DNA from: Bin52 sp965213935
Lineage (GTDB): Bacteria; Pseudomonadota; Alphaproteobacteria; Thalassobaculales; Thalassobaculaceae
Length of the DNA: 64,000 nucleotides
NCBI GenBank assembly: GCA_965213935.1
Contig: CBDCAO010000012.1
Span: forward strand, 1,364,001-1,428,000
Reading direction: 5' to 3'
Part shown: one piece after another, positions 8,211-20,720 of the stretch
Position numbering within the stretch: position 1 is the first letter of the stretch
How the letters are laid out: each line of letters starts with the position of its first letter
Notes under the pieces: generated by a model
What the model was told of the DNA's origin: nothing
Databases searched by the model: none
What the model saw: the letters and a program-made list of their open reading frames with translations, nothing else
Program-made: the position numbers and the translations under genes

Positions 8211-9394
8211 TGCACCGCACCTGTAAGAAGCGTGTCGACCTGGAGGAACTCGCCGTTCTCGTCGATTCGGGTCAGGAACACCGCGTCCGATCCCTGGTTG
8301 TCACCTTCACCGAAACGCATCCGGAATCCGTTCATGTCAATGTCCCCCGCCTCATACAGGCTGTTGAGGAAACACTCCCGGTTCAGTTGCCGACCACAGG
8401 CCTCCAGCGCCATGACGGCCATGCGGCCCGCCAGATAACCCTCGAACGAGACGAAGTCGGGAACCGCGTCAGGGTCGTAGGTCGCAAGTGCCTGCCGGAA
8501 TTCGGCCGTAATTCGCGGCGTGTCGGCAACCGGCGACGAGACGACCTGGGTGACGTACACCCCGACCCCGTCCGGCCCGAGCTCGCGAAGCAGCGCGCTG
8601 GTGCCGACAAAGGAAATGGTCAGGAACAGTGGCGAGAACCCGATGTGGTGCGACCAGGCAATCATGCGCGCCACCGGCTCGTAGGCCCCGACCAGAACCA
8701 CCGCCTCCGGTTTCCCGGTCCGCAGCTGCAGGATCGCCGACTTCACCGCCGTGCTGTTGCGCGGATACACACCGGTCGACACGAGCGCCATGTCGCGCCG
8801 TTCCAGCGCACGCCGGACACCCTGGAGTCCCGCCCGGCCGAAGGAATCGTTCTGATAGAACACGCCGATACGGGACACCCCCAGATCCCGCACCAGGCGT
8901 TCCACGATCTCCTCGGTTTCCTGGTAGTACGATGCGCGCAGGTTGATCACGTTCTCGAGTGCCGGATCGCGCAGGAACTGTGCACCGGTGAAGGGCGCGA
9001 CATAGGGAACACCGGCTGCGGAAGTGATGGGTACCGCGGACCGCGACGTCGGCGTCCCTACCGCACCGATCAACGCAAACACCCTGTCCCGGCTGATCAG
9101 GCGACGCGTGTTGGTGATGGCGGCTTCGGGCTCGTACGCATCATCATGCGAGATGAGTTCGATCCGGCGCCGGTGAACTCCGCCGGCCTCGTTTGCCTCG
9201 TGGAACGCGGCCTGGATACCGAGCCGCATCGACTGTCCCAGATCCTGGGCCGGGCCGCTGAAGGCCGCGGACTGTCCGAACCGCACCCGGCCCGGATAGA
9301 CACCGGTCTCGAGTGCCTGCGCGGCGGGAAGCCCGGTGACGCCCGTGGCCAGCACCAGCAGGACCAGAAACGCCTGGTTCAGGCTTCTCGCCAT
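8207..9394 (-). CDS. Periplasmic substrate-binding protein (Leu/Ile/Val-type), probable receptor subunit
   Basis: A 395-residue periplasmic binding protein of the branched-chain amino acid/amide type (LivJ-like fold). It has a clear Sec signal peptide in the first 28 residues (hydrophobic FLVLLVLATGVTG, cleavage about AQA-LE). The mature N-terminus VRFGQSAAFSGPAQDLG is the typical first ligand-binding segment, followed by the HDDAYEPEAAITNTRRL segment. No permease or ATPase gene is near. The gene sits between an RsbW-like kinase and the sensor kinase and overlaps the latter by four bases, so a sensory role (as TorT for TorS) is more likely than uptake. This is an inference from context. The ligand is unknown; amino acids, amides or urea are common for the family. 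Confidence 0.9.
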   Translation of the reverse strand: MARSLNQAFLVLLVLATGVTGLPAAQALETGVYPGRVRFGQSAAFSGPAQDLGQSMRLGIQAAFHEANEAGGVHRRRIELISHDDAYEPEAAITNTRRLISRDRVFALIGAVGTPTSRSAVPITSAAGVPYVAPFTGAQFLRDPALENVINLRASYYQETEEIVERLVRDLGVSRIGVFYQNDSFGRAGLQGVRRALERRDMALVSTGVYPRNSTAVKSAILQLRTGKPEAVVLVGAYEPVARMIAWSHHIGFSPLFLTISFVGTSALLRELGPDGVGVYVTQVVSSPVADTPRITAEFRQALATYDPDAVPDFVSFEGYLAGRMAVMALEACGRQLNRECFLNSLYEAGDIDMNGFRMRFGEGDNQGSDAVFLTRIDENGEFLQVDTLLTGAVQ

Positions 9395-9397
9395 CGG

Positions 9398-9850
9398 TCA
9401 TCTCCGTTTGAGCAGTCGGACCCGGTTGTAGTTGCCATCTCGAACGTATGTGGCCTCGTCCACCATGGTCTGGACCAGGTGGACCCCCAACCCGCCGATT
9501 GCCCGGTCCTCGAGCGCCGAGGTCACGTCCTCGGCCGGTGCCTCGGTGAACGGGTCGAACGTTTGACCCTGGTCGGCGACCTCGATGACAAGGCGCTCCG
9601 GCGTCGAGTCAAGCTTGACCTCGATGTCATGCCGTTCCACTCCCTCGGGGAACCCGTAGTTCATCACGTTGATGACCAGCTCCTCGAGGATCAACTTGAC
9701 CTGAAAGGACAGCTTGACTGACCACTCCTGCTCGATTGCAAGCTGTTCAACCGCATCATCCATCCGGCGCAGTTCCTGCAGGTCGGGATGCAGGAACAGT
9801 TCCAGTCGCCCGCTCACGAGCCGTCCCTTGAGCGGTGCAGTGTCAGACAC
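9398..9850 (-). CDS. RsbW/SpoIIAB-like serine kinase / anti-sigma ATPase
   Basis: A 150-residue stand-alone GHKL ATPase domain of the RsbW type. The N box is EELVINVMNYGF with Glu56/57 and Asn61, the G1 motif is VADQGQTFDP, and G2 is IGGLGVHLVQ. In partner-switching systems such proteins either sequester a sigma factor or phosphorylate a STAS antagonist. Its start overlaps the end of the receiver-PP2C gene by 37 bases, meaning the two are translated together and probably act on the same target. No STAS antagonist and no sigma factor are encoded nearby, so the target must lie elsewhere. Confidence 0.9.
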   Translation of the reverse strand: MSDTAPLKGRLVSGRLELFLHPDLQELRRMDDAVEQLAIEQEWSVKLSFQVKLILEELVINVMNYGFPEGVERHDIEVKLDSTPERLVIEVADQGQTFDPFTEAPAEDVTSALEDRAIGGLGVHLVQTMVDEATYVRDGNYNRVRLLKRR

Positions 9851-10989
9851 GTGATGTCGTCGAACTGCGGCGCCACGCCGGTAAACTCCCGAACCGCTCC
9901 GAACACGATCCGGTTTGTCTGGTCCGCGTCCGTCGGTGGCGAACCATTGAAAAGCGCGACCAGCCGCTCGAGCCCGAACTGGTGCTGGTCCTCGTTCTCG
10001 GCCTCGGTCACGCCATCGGTGTAGAGAACCAGGGTTTCCCCGGGTTCGAGCCGGATCCTGCGGGCCGAATAGTCGGCTTCGGGCAGCACGCCCAGCGCGA
10101 TCCCCTCTTCCGTCCGATCAAGCGTCGTGGCACTTCCGTCGGCATGAACCAGGAGCGGCAGGTTGTGGCCTCCGTTCGCGTAGACGAAGTCACCGGTCCT
10201 CGGATTATACACGCCGAAGAACAGGGTGACGAACATCGCCGTCTCGTTGTTGTTGCAAAGCAGCTGGTTGACTTCCTTCAGCACATCGGCGGGACCACCG
10301 GAAAACCCGATGACCGCTCCCTTCAGGAGCGTGCGGCTGGACATCATGAACAGGGCTGCCGGAACCCCCTTGCCCGATACGTCCGCCACCGCGATGCCCA
10401 CCCTGCCGTCTGGCAGCGTGAGGACGTCATAGAAGTCGCCGCCAACGCTTTGCGCCGGCTCCATGTTCGCCGAGATCTGGCAATTCGGAAAAACGGGAAA
10501 CTCCGTCCGCAGCACGGTCTGTTGCATGCTGCGGGCCACCTCGAGTTCGTTATTCAGCACCACCAGCTTGTCACGCGACTCAAGCGCGTCACGAAGCATT
10601 TCGAGATGGCGCAACGTCCGCTTGATCGTGACCTTGAGGTCCTCGAAATCGAGAGGTTTGGTCACGAAGTCGAACGCACCGCGGTTCATCGCGGTACGGA
10701 TGTTCTTCATGTCCCCGTACGCCGAGATGATCACGGAACGGATGTTGGGATCGATCTTGGGAATCTGTTCGAGAAGGGTCAGCCCGTCCATTTCCGGCAT
10801 GTTGATGTCGGACAGGACCATCTCGATCTCGCTGTCCTCGTTCAGACGCTTGAGCGCCTCGATCCCGTTGGATGCGAAGACGAACCTGTAGGTCCCGGAC
10901 CTGATCTCCCGGCGCATCCGCTGCAGCATCAGACGTTCCAGGTCCGGCTCGTCATCAACCACGAGAATCTTGTGGCCTTCCCTGCTCAT
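9814..10989 (-). CDS. Response regulator fused to PP2C/SpoIIE-type phosphatase
   Basis: An RsbU-like regulator of 391 residues. An N-terminal receiver (about 5-125) has the acidic pocket DDEPD, phospho-acceptor Asp61 in SDINMPEMDG, Ser89 and Lys111 in TKPLDF. After a helical linker the SpoIIE phosphatase domain (about 190-388) shows GGDFYDV, ADVSGKGVPAAL, LYTDGVTEA and the metal-binding FDDITCL end. Phosphorylation of the receiver is expected to switch the phosphatase on a phosphorylated STAS antagonist. The start at 10989 gives a native receiver N-terminus; the upstream extension of the open frame to 11106 is not needed and has no receiver character. It is the first gene of the four-gene operon, running to the sensor kinase, and reads away from glnE's 3' end. 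Confidence 0.93.
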   Translation of the reverse strand: MSREGHKILVVDDEPDLERLMLQRMRREIRSGTYRFVFASNGIEALKRLNEDSEIEMVLSDINMPEMDGLTLLEQIPKIDPNIRSVIISAYGDMKNIRTAMNRGAFDFVTKPLDFEDLKVTIKRTLRHLEMLRDALESRDKLVVLNNELEVARSMQQTVLRTEFPVFPNCQISANMEPAQSVGGDFYDVLTLPDGRVGIAVADVSGKGVPAALFMMSSRTLLKGAVIGFSGGPADVLKEVNQLLCNNNETAMFVTLFFGVYNPRTGDFVYANGGHNLPLLVHADGSATTLDRTEEGIALGVLPEADYSARRIRLEPGETLVLYTDGVTEAENEDQHQFGLERLVALFNGSPPTDADQTNRIVFGAVREFTGVAPQFDDITCLTLHRSRDGS

Positions 10990-11124
10990 GACTGCCCTCT
11001 CGCTCCACACCCTTGCGACGTTGTCCGGCGCGGCAGCGACAGCATTTCGCAGTCCTTCCGTGCCCTGCTTCCTGTCTGACACACAGACCATGGGTAACAG
11101 CGCCACGAACCGTAGACAAGATGT

Positions 11125-14166
<3,042 letters not shown>

Positions 14167-14283
14167 GTCCCGTCAGACCGTGCTAAAGGTTCCGCCGAAA
14201 GATGTGGGTGTTCCGCAAGCGGCGTCAAGCACGGCGCGCTGTCGGTTCCGGCGGACCGCCCGTTTCAGTCAGGAGAACACCTG

Positions 14284-16716
14284 ATGGACAGGCAGTTCAG
14301 GGTCGTCGTGATCGGCGGCGGGGTTGTCGGCGCCTCTGTCCTCTACCATCTCGCCAGGTTCGGCTGGACCGACGTTGCCCTCGTCGAACGGTCGATCCTG
14401 ACCGCGGGCTCGTCGTGGCACGCGGCAGGAGGCGTGCATGCGCTCAACGCCGATCCCAACATGGCGGCGGTCCAGGCCTACACCATCAGGTTGCTGTCGG
14501 AAATCGAGCAGGAAAGCGGGCAGGACATCGGAATGCACCTGACCGGCGGGCTGTCGGTGGCCCGTGCGCCCGAACGGTGGGAATGGCTGCAGACCGCGTA
14601 CCGGACATTCCAGACCATCGGTATCGAGGACTGCAGGCTGATGTCGCCGGAGGAAGTGCGCGAGGCCTGCCCGATCATGGAAACCGGCGACCTGCTCGGC
14701 GGGCTGTGGGCCGACCGCGAGGGCTACGTCGACACCACCGGAACGGTTCACGCGTACGCCGGCGCGGCACGCAAGCGCGGGGCCAGCGTCATCGAGCACA
14801 CCCGGGTGACTGACCTTGTGCAGCGCCCGGACCTGTCATGGGACGTCGTGACCGAGTCGGGAACCATCCGTGCCGAACACGTGGTGAACGCGGCGGGGCT
14901 GTGGGCCAAGCAGGTCGGACGCATGGTCGGACTCGAACTGCCGGTCGCACCACTGTCGCATCATTACTTCGTGACGGAGACCATTCCCGAACTCGAGACC
15001 CTCGGACGCGAGCTGCCCATGGCGGTCGACCTCGAGGGTTTCACCTACATGCGTCAGGACCAGCACGGCATCCTGGTCGGCATCTACGAGACCGATCACG
15101 CGCACTGGAACGTTGACGGCGCGCCCTGGGAGTACGGGTTCGACCTGATCGAACCGGACATTGACCGGATCTCTGACGAGCTCACCATGGCCTTCCACCG
15201 CTACCCGGTGCTGCAGTCCGCAGGGGTGAAGCGCTGGGTCCACGGGGCCTTCACCTTCTCGCCCGACGGCAATCCGCTGGTAGGGCCGGTGGCGGAGGTC
15301 CCGAACTACTGGCTCGCCTGCGGAGTGATGGCCGGCTTCCTGCAGGGCGGGCTCGGCAAGTCGCTCGCGGAGTGGATGATCCACGGGGAGGCCGAGACCG
15401 ATACCTGGTCAATGGATATCGCGCGCTACGGCGCATTCGCCTCGAACCGTTCGTACATCCGCCAGACCACGGGCCAGTTCTATTCGCGCCGCTTCGTGAT
15501 GAACTACCCGAACGAGCAGCTGCCGGCTGGCAGGCCGCTCAACCGCGCACCGGCGTACGAGGCCATGGACCGAGCCGGGGCGCTATGGGGCGCAAGCTGG
15601 GGACTCGAGGTTCCGCTGCTGTTCGGACCGCCGGGGTTCACCGAGACCCCGTCGTTGCGCCGGTCGAACGCGTTTGCGATCGTTGCCGACGAATGCCGGG
15701 CCGTGCGCGAGCACGTCGGACTGCTGGACATCTCCGGGTTCTCGCGCTTCGAGGTCACTGGCCCGGATGCCGAGTCCTGGCTGGACCGGCTGCTCGCCGC
15801 CAGGCTGCCGGGGCCGGGCCAGGTCAGGCTCGCCCCGATGCTGTCCGCGTCGGGGCGCCTGAAGGGCGATCTCACCGTCTTCAACTGGGGCGACGGCACC
15901 TGGTGGCTGATGGGATCGTACTATCTGCGTGCCTGGCACATGCGCTGGTTTTCCGACCGGACCGACCCGGCGGTCGACCGGGTTGCGGTGAACGACATTT
16001 CCGACGGCATGGTCGGCTTCTCGCTTTCGGGTCCGAACTCCGCGGCGGTGCTCGAGCGACTGGTCGAGCGGGCAAACGGTGACACCCTGCCCGCGTTCAT
16101 GGGATGCTGCAGCCTCGATGTCGGACTGATCCGCGCCCGGGTCGGCCGGCTGTCGGTCACCGGCGAGCACGGCTACGAGATCAACTGTCCTGCCGGGGCT
16201 CACCACACCCTGCGCGAGATCCTGCTGGAGGCCGGGTCCGATCTCGGGCTGCGGGAGTACGGATACTACGCGCTCAATTCGCTCAGGCTGGAGAAGAGCA
16301 TCGGTATCTGGTCGGCCGAGTACACCCAGGGCTACACCCCCGGGATGACCGGCCTGGATCGCTGGATCGACTTTTCAAAGCCGTTCATCGGCCGGGACGC
16401 GGCGCTGCGCGAGCGTGAGCAGAACACCGCGTCGCATCGTCTGGTCACGCTGGCGCTGGACACCCGGGACTCCGATGCCACAGGGTACGAACCGGTCTGG
16501 GCCGGCGACCGGCGGGTCGGGTTCGTCACGTCCGGCGGATACGGCCACACGGTCGGACTGAGCCTCGCCATGGCCCTGGTGGATCCGGAGTTCAGCGAAA
16601 CCGGTCAGGAACTTGTCGTTCACGTGGTCGGAGAAGCCTGCGGCGCACGGGTCATTCAGCCGTCGCCGCGAGACCCGGCCGGAACCGCCATGCGCAGGAG
16701 TGTGTCCGATCGATGA
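14284..16716 (+). CDS. FAD-dependent DAO-GcvT fusion dehydrogenase (dimethylglycine/sarcosine dehydrogenase type), copy 1
   Basis: An 810-residue flavoprotein. The N-terminal DAO domain binds FAD through VVIGGGVVGASVLYH (about 8-22). A WHAAGG segment near residue 43 matches the position of the covalent-FAD histidine in dimethylglycine dehydrogenase. A middle FAO_M segment (about 365-420) and a C-terminal GcvT aminomethyltransferase domain with its capping subdomain (about 425-800) follow. In this family the oxidation of an N-methyl amine yields an iminium that the GcvT domain passes to tetrahydrofolate. The ATG has a good AGGAG site eight bases upstream. An SLC23 permease follows 136 bases downstream. 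The exact amine (dimethylglycine, sarcosine, or another) is not decidable. A paralogue of exactly equal length lies at 26451-28883. Confidence 0.92.
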   Translation: MDRQFRVVVIGGGVVGASVLYHLARFGWTDVALVERSILTAGSSWHAAGGVHALNADPNMAAVQAYTIRLLSEIEQESGQDIGMHLTGGLSVARAPERWEWLQTAYRTFQTIGIEDCRLMSPEEVREACPIMETGDLLGGLWADREGYVDTTGTVHAYAGAARKRGASVIEHTRVTDLVQRPDLSWDVVTESGTIRAEHVVNAAGLWAKQVGRMVGLELPVAPLSHHYFVTETIPELETLGRELPMAVDLEGFTYMRQDQHGILVGIYETDHAHWNVDGAPWEYGFDLIEPDIDRISDELTMAFHRYPVLQSAGVKRWVHGAFTFSPDGNPLVGPVAEVPNYWLACGVMAGFLQGGLGKSLAEWMIHGEAETDTWSMDIARYGAFASNRSYIRQTTGQFYSRRFVMNYPNEQLPAGRPLNRAPAYEAMDRAGALWGASWGLEVPLLFGPPGFTETPSLRRSNAFAIVADECRAVREHVGLLDISGFSRFEVTGPDAESWLDRLLAARLPGPGQVRLAPMLSASGRLKGDLTVFNWGDGTWWLMGSYYLRAWHMRWFSDRTDPAVDRVAVNDISDGMVGFSLSGPNSAAVLERLVERANGDTLPAFMGCCSLDVGLIRARVGRLSVTGEHGYEINCPAGAHHTLREILLEAGSDLGLREYGYYALNSLRLEKSIGIWSAEYTQGYTPGMTGLDRWIDFSKPFIGRDAALREREQNTASHRLVTLALDTRDSDATGYEPVWAGDRRVGFVTSGGYGHTVGLSLAMALVDPEFSETGQELVVHVVGEACGARVIQPSPRDPAGTAMRRSVSDR

Positions 16717-16852
16717 TCCCCGACCATGTCCGGCCCCGTCCGGCACACGGTCCGTGACGGCGCGGTGACGCGCATCCCGCAACCGGCCGGCCGCGGCCGT
16801 CCGCCGAAGCGCCGCCGTGGTTCCGTACCGGCAGTATCCGGCGAGATCCGCG

Positions 16853-18601
16853 ATGTCAGCTGACGCCAGCAGTCCCGTCCGCTACCAGGTCGACGAGCGC
16901 CCACCGCGGCTGCTCGTGCTCGGGCTCGGACTGCAGCTCGCAATCCTCTCCGTTGCCGGCATCGTGCTCACGCCCGCGATCGTCATCAGGGCCGGGGGCG
17001 GCAATGAGCAGTACATCGTCTGGGCGGTGTTCGGCGCGGTGCTGGTCAGCGGCGTCACCACGATCGTGCAGGCCGTCCGCGTCGGGCGGATCGGCGCCGG
17101 GTACGTCCTGCTCATGGGAACATCCGGCGCCTTCATCGCGATCTCTGTCACCGCCGTCGCCGAGGGGGGGCCGGCCCTTCTTGCAACCCTGGTTGTCATT
17201 TCCTCGCTGTTCCAGTTCGTCTTTGCCGCCCGGCTGACCTGGTTCAGGCGCGTGTTGACCCCGAGCGTGACCGGAACCGTGATCATGCTGATCCCGGTGA
17301 CGGTGCTGCCGATCATCTTCGAGATGTTCGACAAGGTGCCCGAGGGAACCCACGCGGCAGCCGCACCGGTCTGCGCCATCGCGACCTTCGCCATTATCAC
17401 CGGGATCTCGCTTCGCGCGCAGGGCGTGCTGCGCCTGTGGGCCCCGGTGATCGGTGTCGTCGGTGGCTCTCTGGTCGCAGCCCTGTTCGGCCTGTATGAC
17501 ATCGACCGGATCACCCGGGCCGACTGGATCGGACTGCCGGACCTGGTCTGGCCCGGCTTCGATCTCGGGTTCGGGCCGGCGTTCTGGGGCTTGATGCCGG
17601 CGATCGTCCTCGTCACCCTGGTCGGCGCCATCGAGACCGTCAGCGACTCGGTTGCGATCCAGAAGGTTTCCTGGCGCCGGTCGCGCGCAGTCGACTTCCG
17701 GGCGGTCCAGGGTGCAGTGGCCGCGGACGGCGTCGGCAACCTGCTGTCCGGCCTCGTGGGCACGGTGCCGAACACCACCTACTCGACCAGCATCTCGGTG
17801 ACCGAGATGACCGGTGTGGCAGCCCGCAGCGTCGGTGTTGCCATCGGCATCATCTTCCTGCTGCTTGCCGTCTTCCCGAAGGGAATGGCGGTGGTGCTTG
17901 CCATCCCGGGACCGGTCGCGGGCGCCTATCTGACTGTGCTGCTGGCACTGTTGTTCGTCATCGGCGTCCGGATCGTCGTCAACGACGACCTCGACGTGCG
18001 CAAGGGCGTGGTCATCGGCGTGTCGTTCTGGGTTGGCACCGGATTCCAGCACGGGCTGATCTTCCCGGAGCTCACGGCGGACTTCGCCGGCGGACTTCTG
18101 CAGAACGGCATGACCGCGGGAGGCCTGTGCGCACTGCTGCTCAGCCTGGCGCAAACGACGACCCTGGTCCGGCCCCGGCGCATCGAGACCGTGCTGAACA
18201 TGGCGGCGCTTCCCGAACTGCTGGAATTCGCCCGGGATTTCGCGCGCCGGTCCGGCCGGAACCGGGACGACCGGCTGGCCCACCGGCTCGATGCCGCAAT
18301 AGAGGAGACCCTTCACCTGCTGACCGACCTGCCCGGGCAGGTGCCTCGCCGCCTGAGCCTGACGCTGCGCACCGAGGGCAGCGGTACGGTACTCGAGTTC
18401 ATCGCCGCCCCGGGCGAACGGAACCTCGAGGACCTGATGACGGTGCTCGGGGAGAAACGGGCCGACCCGACCGACGCGGGCGAGGTGTCTCTCAGGCTTC
18501 TGCGGAACCTCTCCTCCTCGGTCAGGCACCAGCAGTACCACGATGCCGACGTGGTCACGGTCAGGGTCAGCGGAGGGCCCGGCACATCCGGGCATGCTTG
18601 A
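16853..18601 (+). CDS. SLC23/NCS2 nucleobase permease with C-terminal RsbW-like ATPase-fold domain
   Basis: The first 435 residues form a 12-14 helix NCS2 transporter of the xanthine/uracil type. The conserved segment ETVSDSVAIQKVSWRR and the QxG-like NLLSGLVGTVPNTTYS stretch, which forms the substrate site in this family, are present. After the last membrane helix (ending near LLSLAQTTTLVRP) the protein continues for about 140 residues. This part is soluble and has the layout of an RsbW-type histidine-kinase-like ATPase: a helix LDAAIEETLHLL in place of the N box, a strand pair LSLTLRTEG and TVLEFIAAPG, and the final SLRLLRNLSSSVRHQQY plus VVTVRV. The Asn of the N box and the DxGxG of G1 are absent, so it probably does not hydrolyse ATP normally. 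The start at 16853 (MSADASS) is chosen over the upstream GTG at 16817. The transported base is likely xanthine, urate or uracil, unproven. Confidence 0.88.
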   Translation: MSADASSPVRYQVDERPPRLLVLGLGLQLAILSVAGIVLTPAIVIRAGGGNEQYIVWAVFGAVLVSGVTTIVQAVRVGRIGAGYVLLMGTSGAFIAISVTAVAEGGPALLATLVVISSLFQFVFAARLTWFRRVLTPSVTGTVIMLIPVTVLPIIFEMFDKVPEGTHAAAAPVCAIATFAIITGISLRAQGVLRLWAPVIGVVGGSLVAALFGLYDIDRITRADWIGLPDLVWPGFDLGFGPAFWGLMPAIVLVTLVGAIETVSDSVAIQKVSWRRSRAVDFRAVQGAVAADGVGNLLSGLVGTVPNTTYSTSISVTEMTGVAARSVGVAIGIIFLLLAVFPKGMAVVLAIPGPVAGAYLTVLLALLFVIGVRIVVNDDLDVRKGVVIGVSFWVGTGFQHGLIFPELTADFAGGLLQNGMTAGGLCALLLSLAQTTTLVRPRRIETVLNMAALPELLEFARDFARRSGRNRDDRLAHRLDAAIEETLHLLTDLPGQVPRRLSLTLRTEGSGTVLEFIAAPGERNLEDLMTVLGEKRADPTDAGEVSLRLLRNLSSSVRHQQYHDADVVTVRVSGGPGTSGHA

Positions 18602-18665
18602 CCCGGCACTTGCGGGCGGGACACTGTGGCGCTTGCTGGCAACGCAAGGGGGATGGGCAGAGGCG

Positions 18666-19763
18666 ATGTCGGGCAGCCGGACACTGACCTTCGGATTTAC
18701 CGCAGCAGCAGCGGCCGACGACGTGCCGACACGGAGCGACGCCGACCGGTACTCCCGGATGGTACGGGAGTGCCGGCTGGGTCATTCGCTGGGCTACGAC
18801 TGCGCATGGGTGCTGGAACACCACTTCACCGACTACTTTCCGACGCCGAGCCCGCTGCTGGTCATGGCGCATCTCGCCGCCGCCTGTCCCGGACTGTCGC
18901 TCGGCTCCAGCGTCATCGTGGTTCCGTGGTACTCGCCGCTGCGGCTTGCAGAGGAAATCGCGATGATGAGCCATTTCTGTACCGGAGAACTGCACCTTGC
19001 CGTGGGCCGCGGAACCGCGAAGCTCGAATACGATGCCTACGACATCGACATGACGTCGGCACGCTCGCGCCTTGATGAGGCCATGCAGGTGATCCGCGCC
19101 GCGCTGGAGGGCACGCCGTTCGATCACGACGGGGAACACTACCGGGTCGGGCGCACTGTCAGGCTGCGCCCGGAACCGGTGCGGGACAGGATTCACTTCT
19201 ACGGAGCCGTCGGCAGCCGTGAGAGTGCTGCCGGCAATGCCGACATGGGACTTCCGGTCCTGCTCAATACCCAGTTTCCACCCCACGTGCTCGAGTCCGT
19301 CATTGATGCCTGGCAGGAACGCGCTGACGGTCTGGGCCTCGATCCGGGAGGGTATCGCCCGTTGTCGACCAACTGTGTCATCGCCGACAGCGACGATGAG
19401 GCGCGCGAGAGTGCGCGGCACTACCTTGCGGCGTTCTTCGCGCTGCAGGCGGACCACTACGAGGCCGATGCCGACCACTGGAAGGACATCGAGGGGTACC
19501 GGCAGTTCTCCCGGAGCTTCGGGATGCTCCGGACCCTGTCCGACCCTGCCAACCTCGACCGGTTCCTCGACAACCAGTTGATCGGCTCGCCCCAGACGGT
19601 TTCCGGGCGGCTGGAACAGTACCGGGACATGGGGTTCGACCATGTCATCATGAACTTTGCGCGGGAAGGCTGGCCGGCGGGGATGCGCGAGACCAGCATG
19701 CGGCGATTCGCCATCGAGGTCGCGCCGGCATTCAGGACCGGTCCGGGACTGGCAGCCCGGTGA
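18666..19763 (+). CDS. LLM-class flavin-dependent oxidoreductase (luciferase-like)
   Basis: A 365-residue bacterial-luciferase-like monooxygenase using reduced FMN or F420. N-terminal TLTFGFTAA strand, YDCAWVLEHHFTDYFPTPSP helix-turn region, and LHLAVGRGTAKLEYDAY, where the family binds flavin phosphate, are all present. The closest-looking subgroup is alkanal monooxygenase-like proteins with EHHF motifs. ATG 18666 is chosen because the protein begins MSGSRTLTFGF; the in-frame extension to 18543 overlaps the permease. It needs a partner flavin reductase, none of which is adjacent. Following the SLC23 permease by 64 bases on the same strand suggests a catabolic role on the transported compound, but RutA-specific features are not apparent. 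Confidence 0.88.
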   Translation: MSGSRTLTFGFTAAAAADDVPTRSDADRYSRMVRECRLGHSLGYDCAWVLEHHFTDYFPTPSPLLVMAHLAAACPGLSLGSSVIVVPWYSPLRLAEEIAMMSHFCTGELHLAVGRGTAKLEYDAYDIDMTSARSRLDEAMQVIRAALEGTPFDHDGEHYRVGRTVRLRPEPVRDRIHFYGAVGSRESAAGNADMGLPVLLNTQFPPHVLESVIDAWQERADGLGLDPGGYRPLSTNCVIADSDDEARESARHYLAAFFALQADHYEADADHWKDIEGYRQFSRSFGMLRTLSDPANLDRFLDNQLIGSPQTVSGRLEQYRDMGFDHVIMNFAREGWPAGMRETSMRRFAIEVAPAFRTGPGLAAR

Positions 19764-19845
19764 GACACGGTCCCGGGCGGGACCAACGGCGGGAGTCTGC
19801 CCGGCGGCAGGCACCGGGCAGGACAGGACGGAGGGCACGGAAACC

Positions 19846-20694
19846 ATGGAGAGTACGGCGCAGCTGGACCACGTGGTGATCAACGTGCGGCAGGGCATGG
19901 ATGCGGCGGAGCGGCTGTGCCGCTCGCTCGGCTTTACGGTCACGCCACGGGGGTACCACACACTCGGCTCGATCAATCACCTGATGATGTTCGAGACCAA
20001 CTACTTCGAGCTCATCGGCATCCCCGAGGACGGAGCCACCCAGCGGGCCGACCTGATGGCGGCGGCTCCCGGCATCAACGGCCTGGTATTCAAGACCTCG
20101 AACGTCGACGATGTGTTTGCGCAGCTGGTCTCCCTGGACATGGACGGCGAGCCGCCACACGCCTTCAGCCGGCCTGTGCACCTCGACGGCGAGGATCATC
20201 ACGCCCGGTTCCGCACCGTGACCGTACGCTCCGACGTGTTTCCGGCCGGACGGGTCTACTTCTGCGAACACGGCACGCCCGAACTGGTGTGGCGGCCGGA
20301 GTGGCTGGTGCACGACAACGATGTACTCACCATCGAGGAGGTCGTGGTCGTCACCGAGGATGTCAAGGGTGTCGCCGGCTCCTTCGCGCGCCTGCTGGAC
20401 GGCGAGGTGACGATGGTTCGCGACGGCGTGCGGACCGTCGAAACCGCCGATGCCCGACTGACCTTCCGCAGGCCGGCCGGCTACCGGGCGCAGTACGGAG
20501 ACCTGGCCTCGGACATGGCCGGGCGGTCGCAGATCTTCGGCTCGATCGTGTTCAGGACCGCGTCGCTGGCCCCGCTCGCCTCGATCCTGTCCGGGCTCGA
20601 GACCCCGCCGCCCCATGCAACCAGTGCCGGCAGTATCGTGGTCCGGCTGCCGGAGTACGCATCGGTGCTGGAGTTCCTCGGCCCAGAGGACTGA
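19846..20694 (+). CDS. VOC-superfamily protein with glyoxalase-like domain
   Basis: A 282-residue protein starting LDHVVINVRQGMDAAERLCR, the hallmark of the Glyoxalase_3-type vicinal oxygen chelate family. A second VOC repeat appears to start at LTIEEVVVVTEDVKGVAGSFARLL (about residue 160). The N-terminal motif INHLMMFETNYFELIG is the typical metal-side strand. Such proteins often act as decarboxylating or ring-modifying enzymes or as lyases; no reaction can be assigned. ATG 19846 precedes the conserved LDHVV start by nine codons. It is the fourth gene of the plus-strand run from 14284. Confidence 0.85.
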   Translation: MESTAQLDHVVINVRQGMDAAERLCRSLGFTVTPRGYHTLGSINHLMMFETNYFELIGIPEDGATQRADLMAAAPGINGLVFKTSNVDDVFAQLVSLDMDGEPPHAFSRPVHLDGEDHHARFRTVTVRSDVFPAGRVYFCEHGTPELVWRPEWLVHDNDVLTIEEVVVVTEDVKGVAGSFARLLDGEVTMVRDGVRTVETADARLTFRRPAGYRAQYGDLASDMAGRSQIFGSIVFRTASLAPLASILSGLETPPPHATSAGSIVVRLPEYASVLEFLGPED

Positions 20695-20720
20695 TCGGGC
20701 CGCCGGGCGGACAGCGTCCC

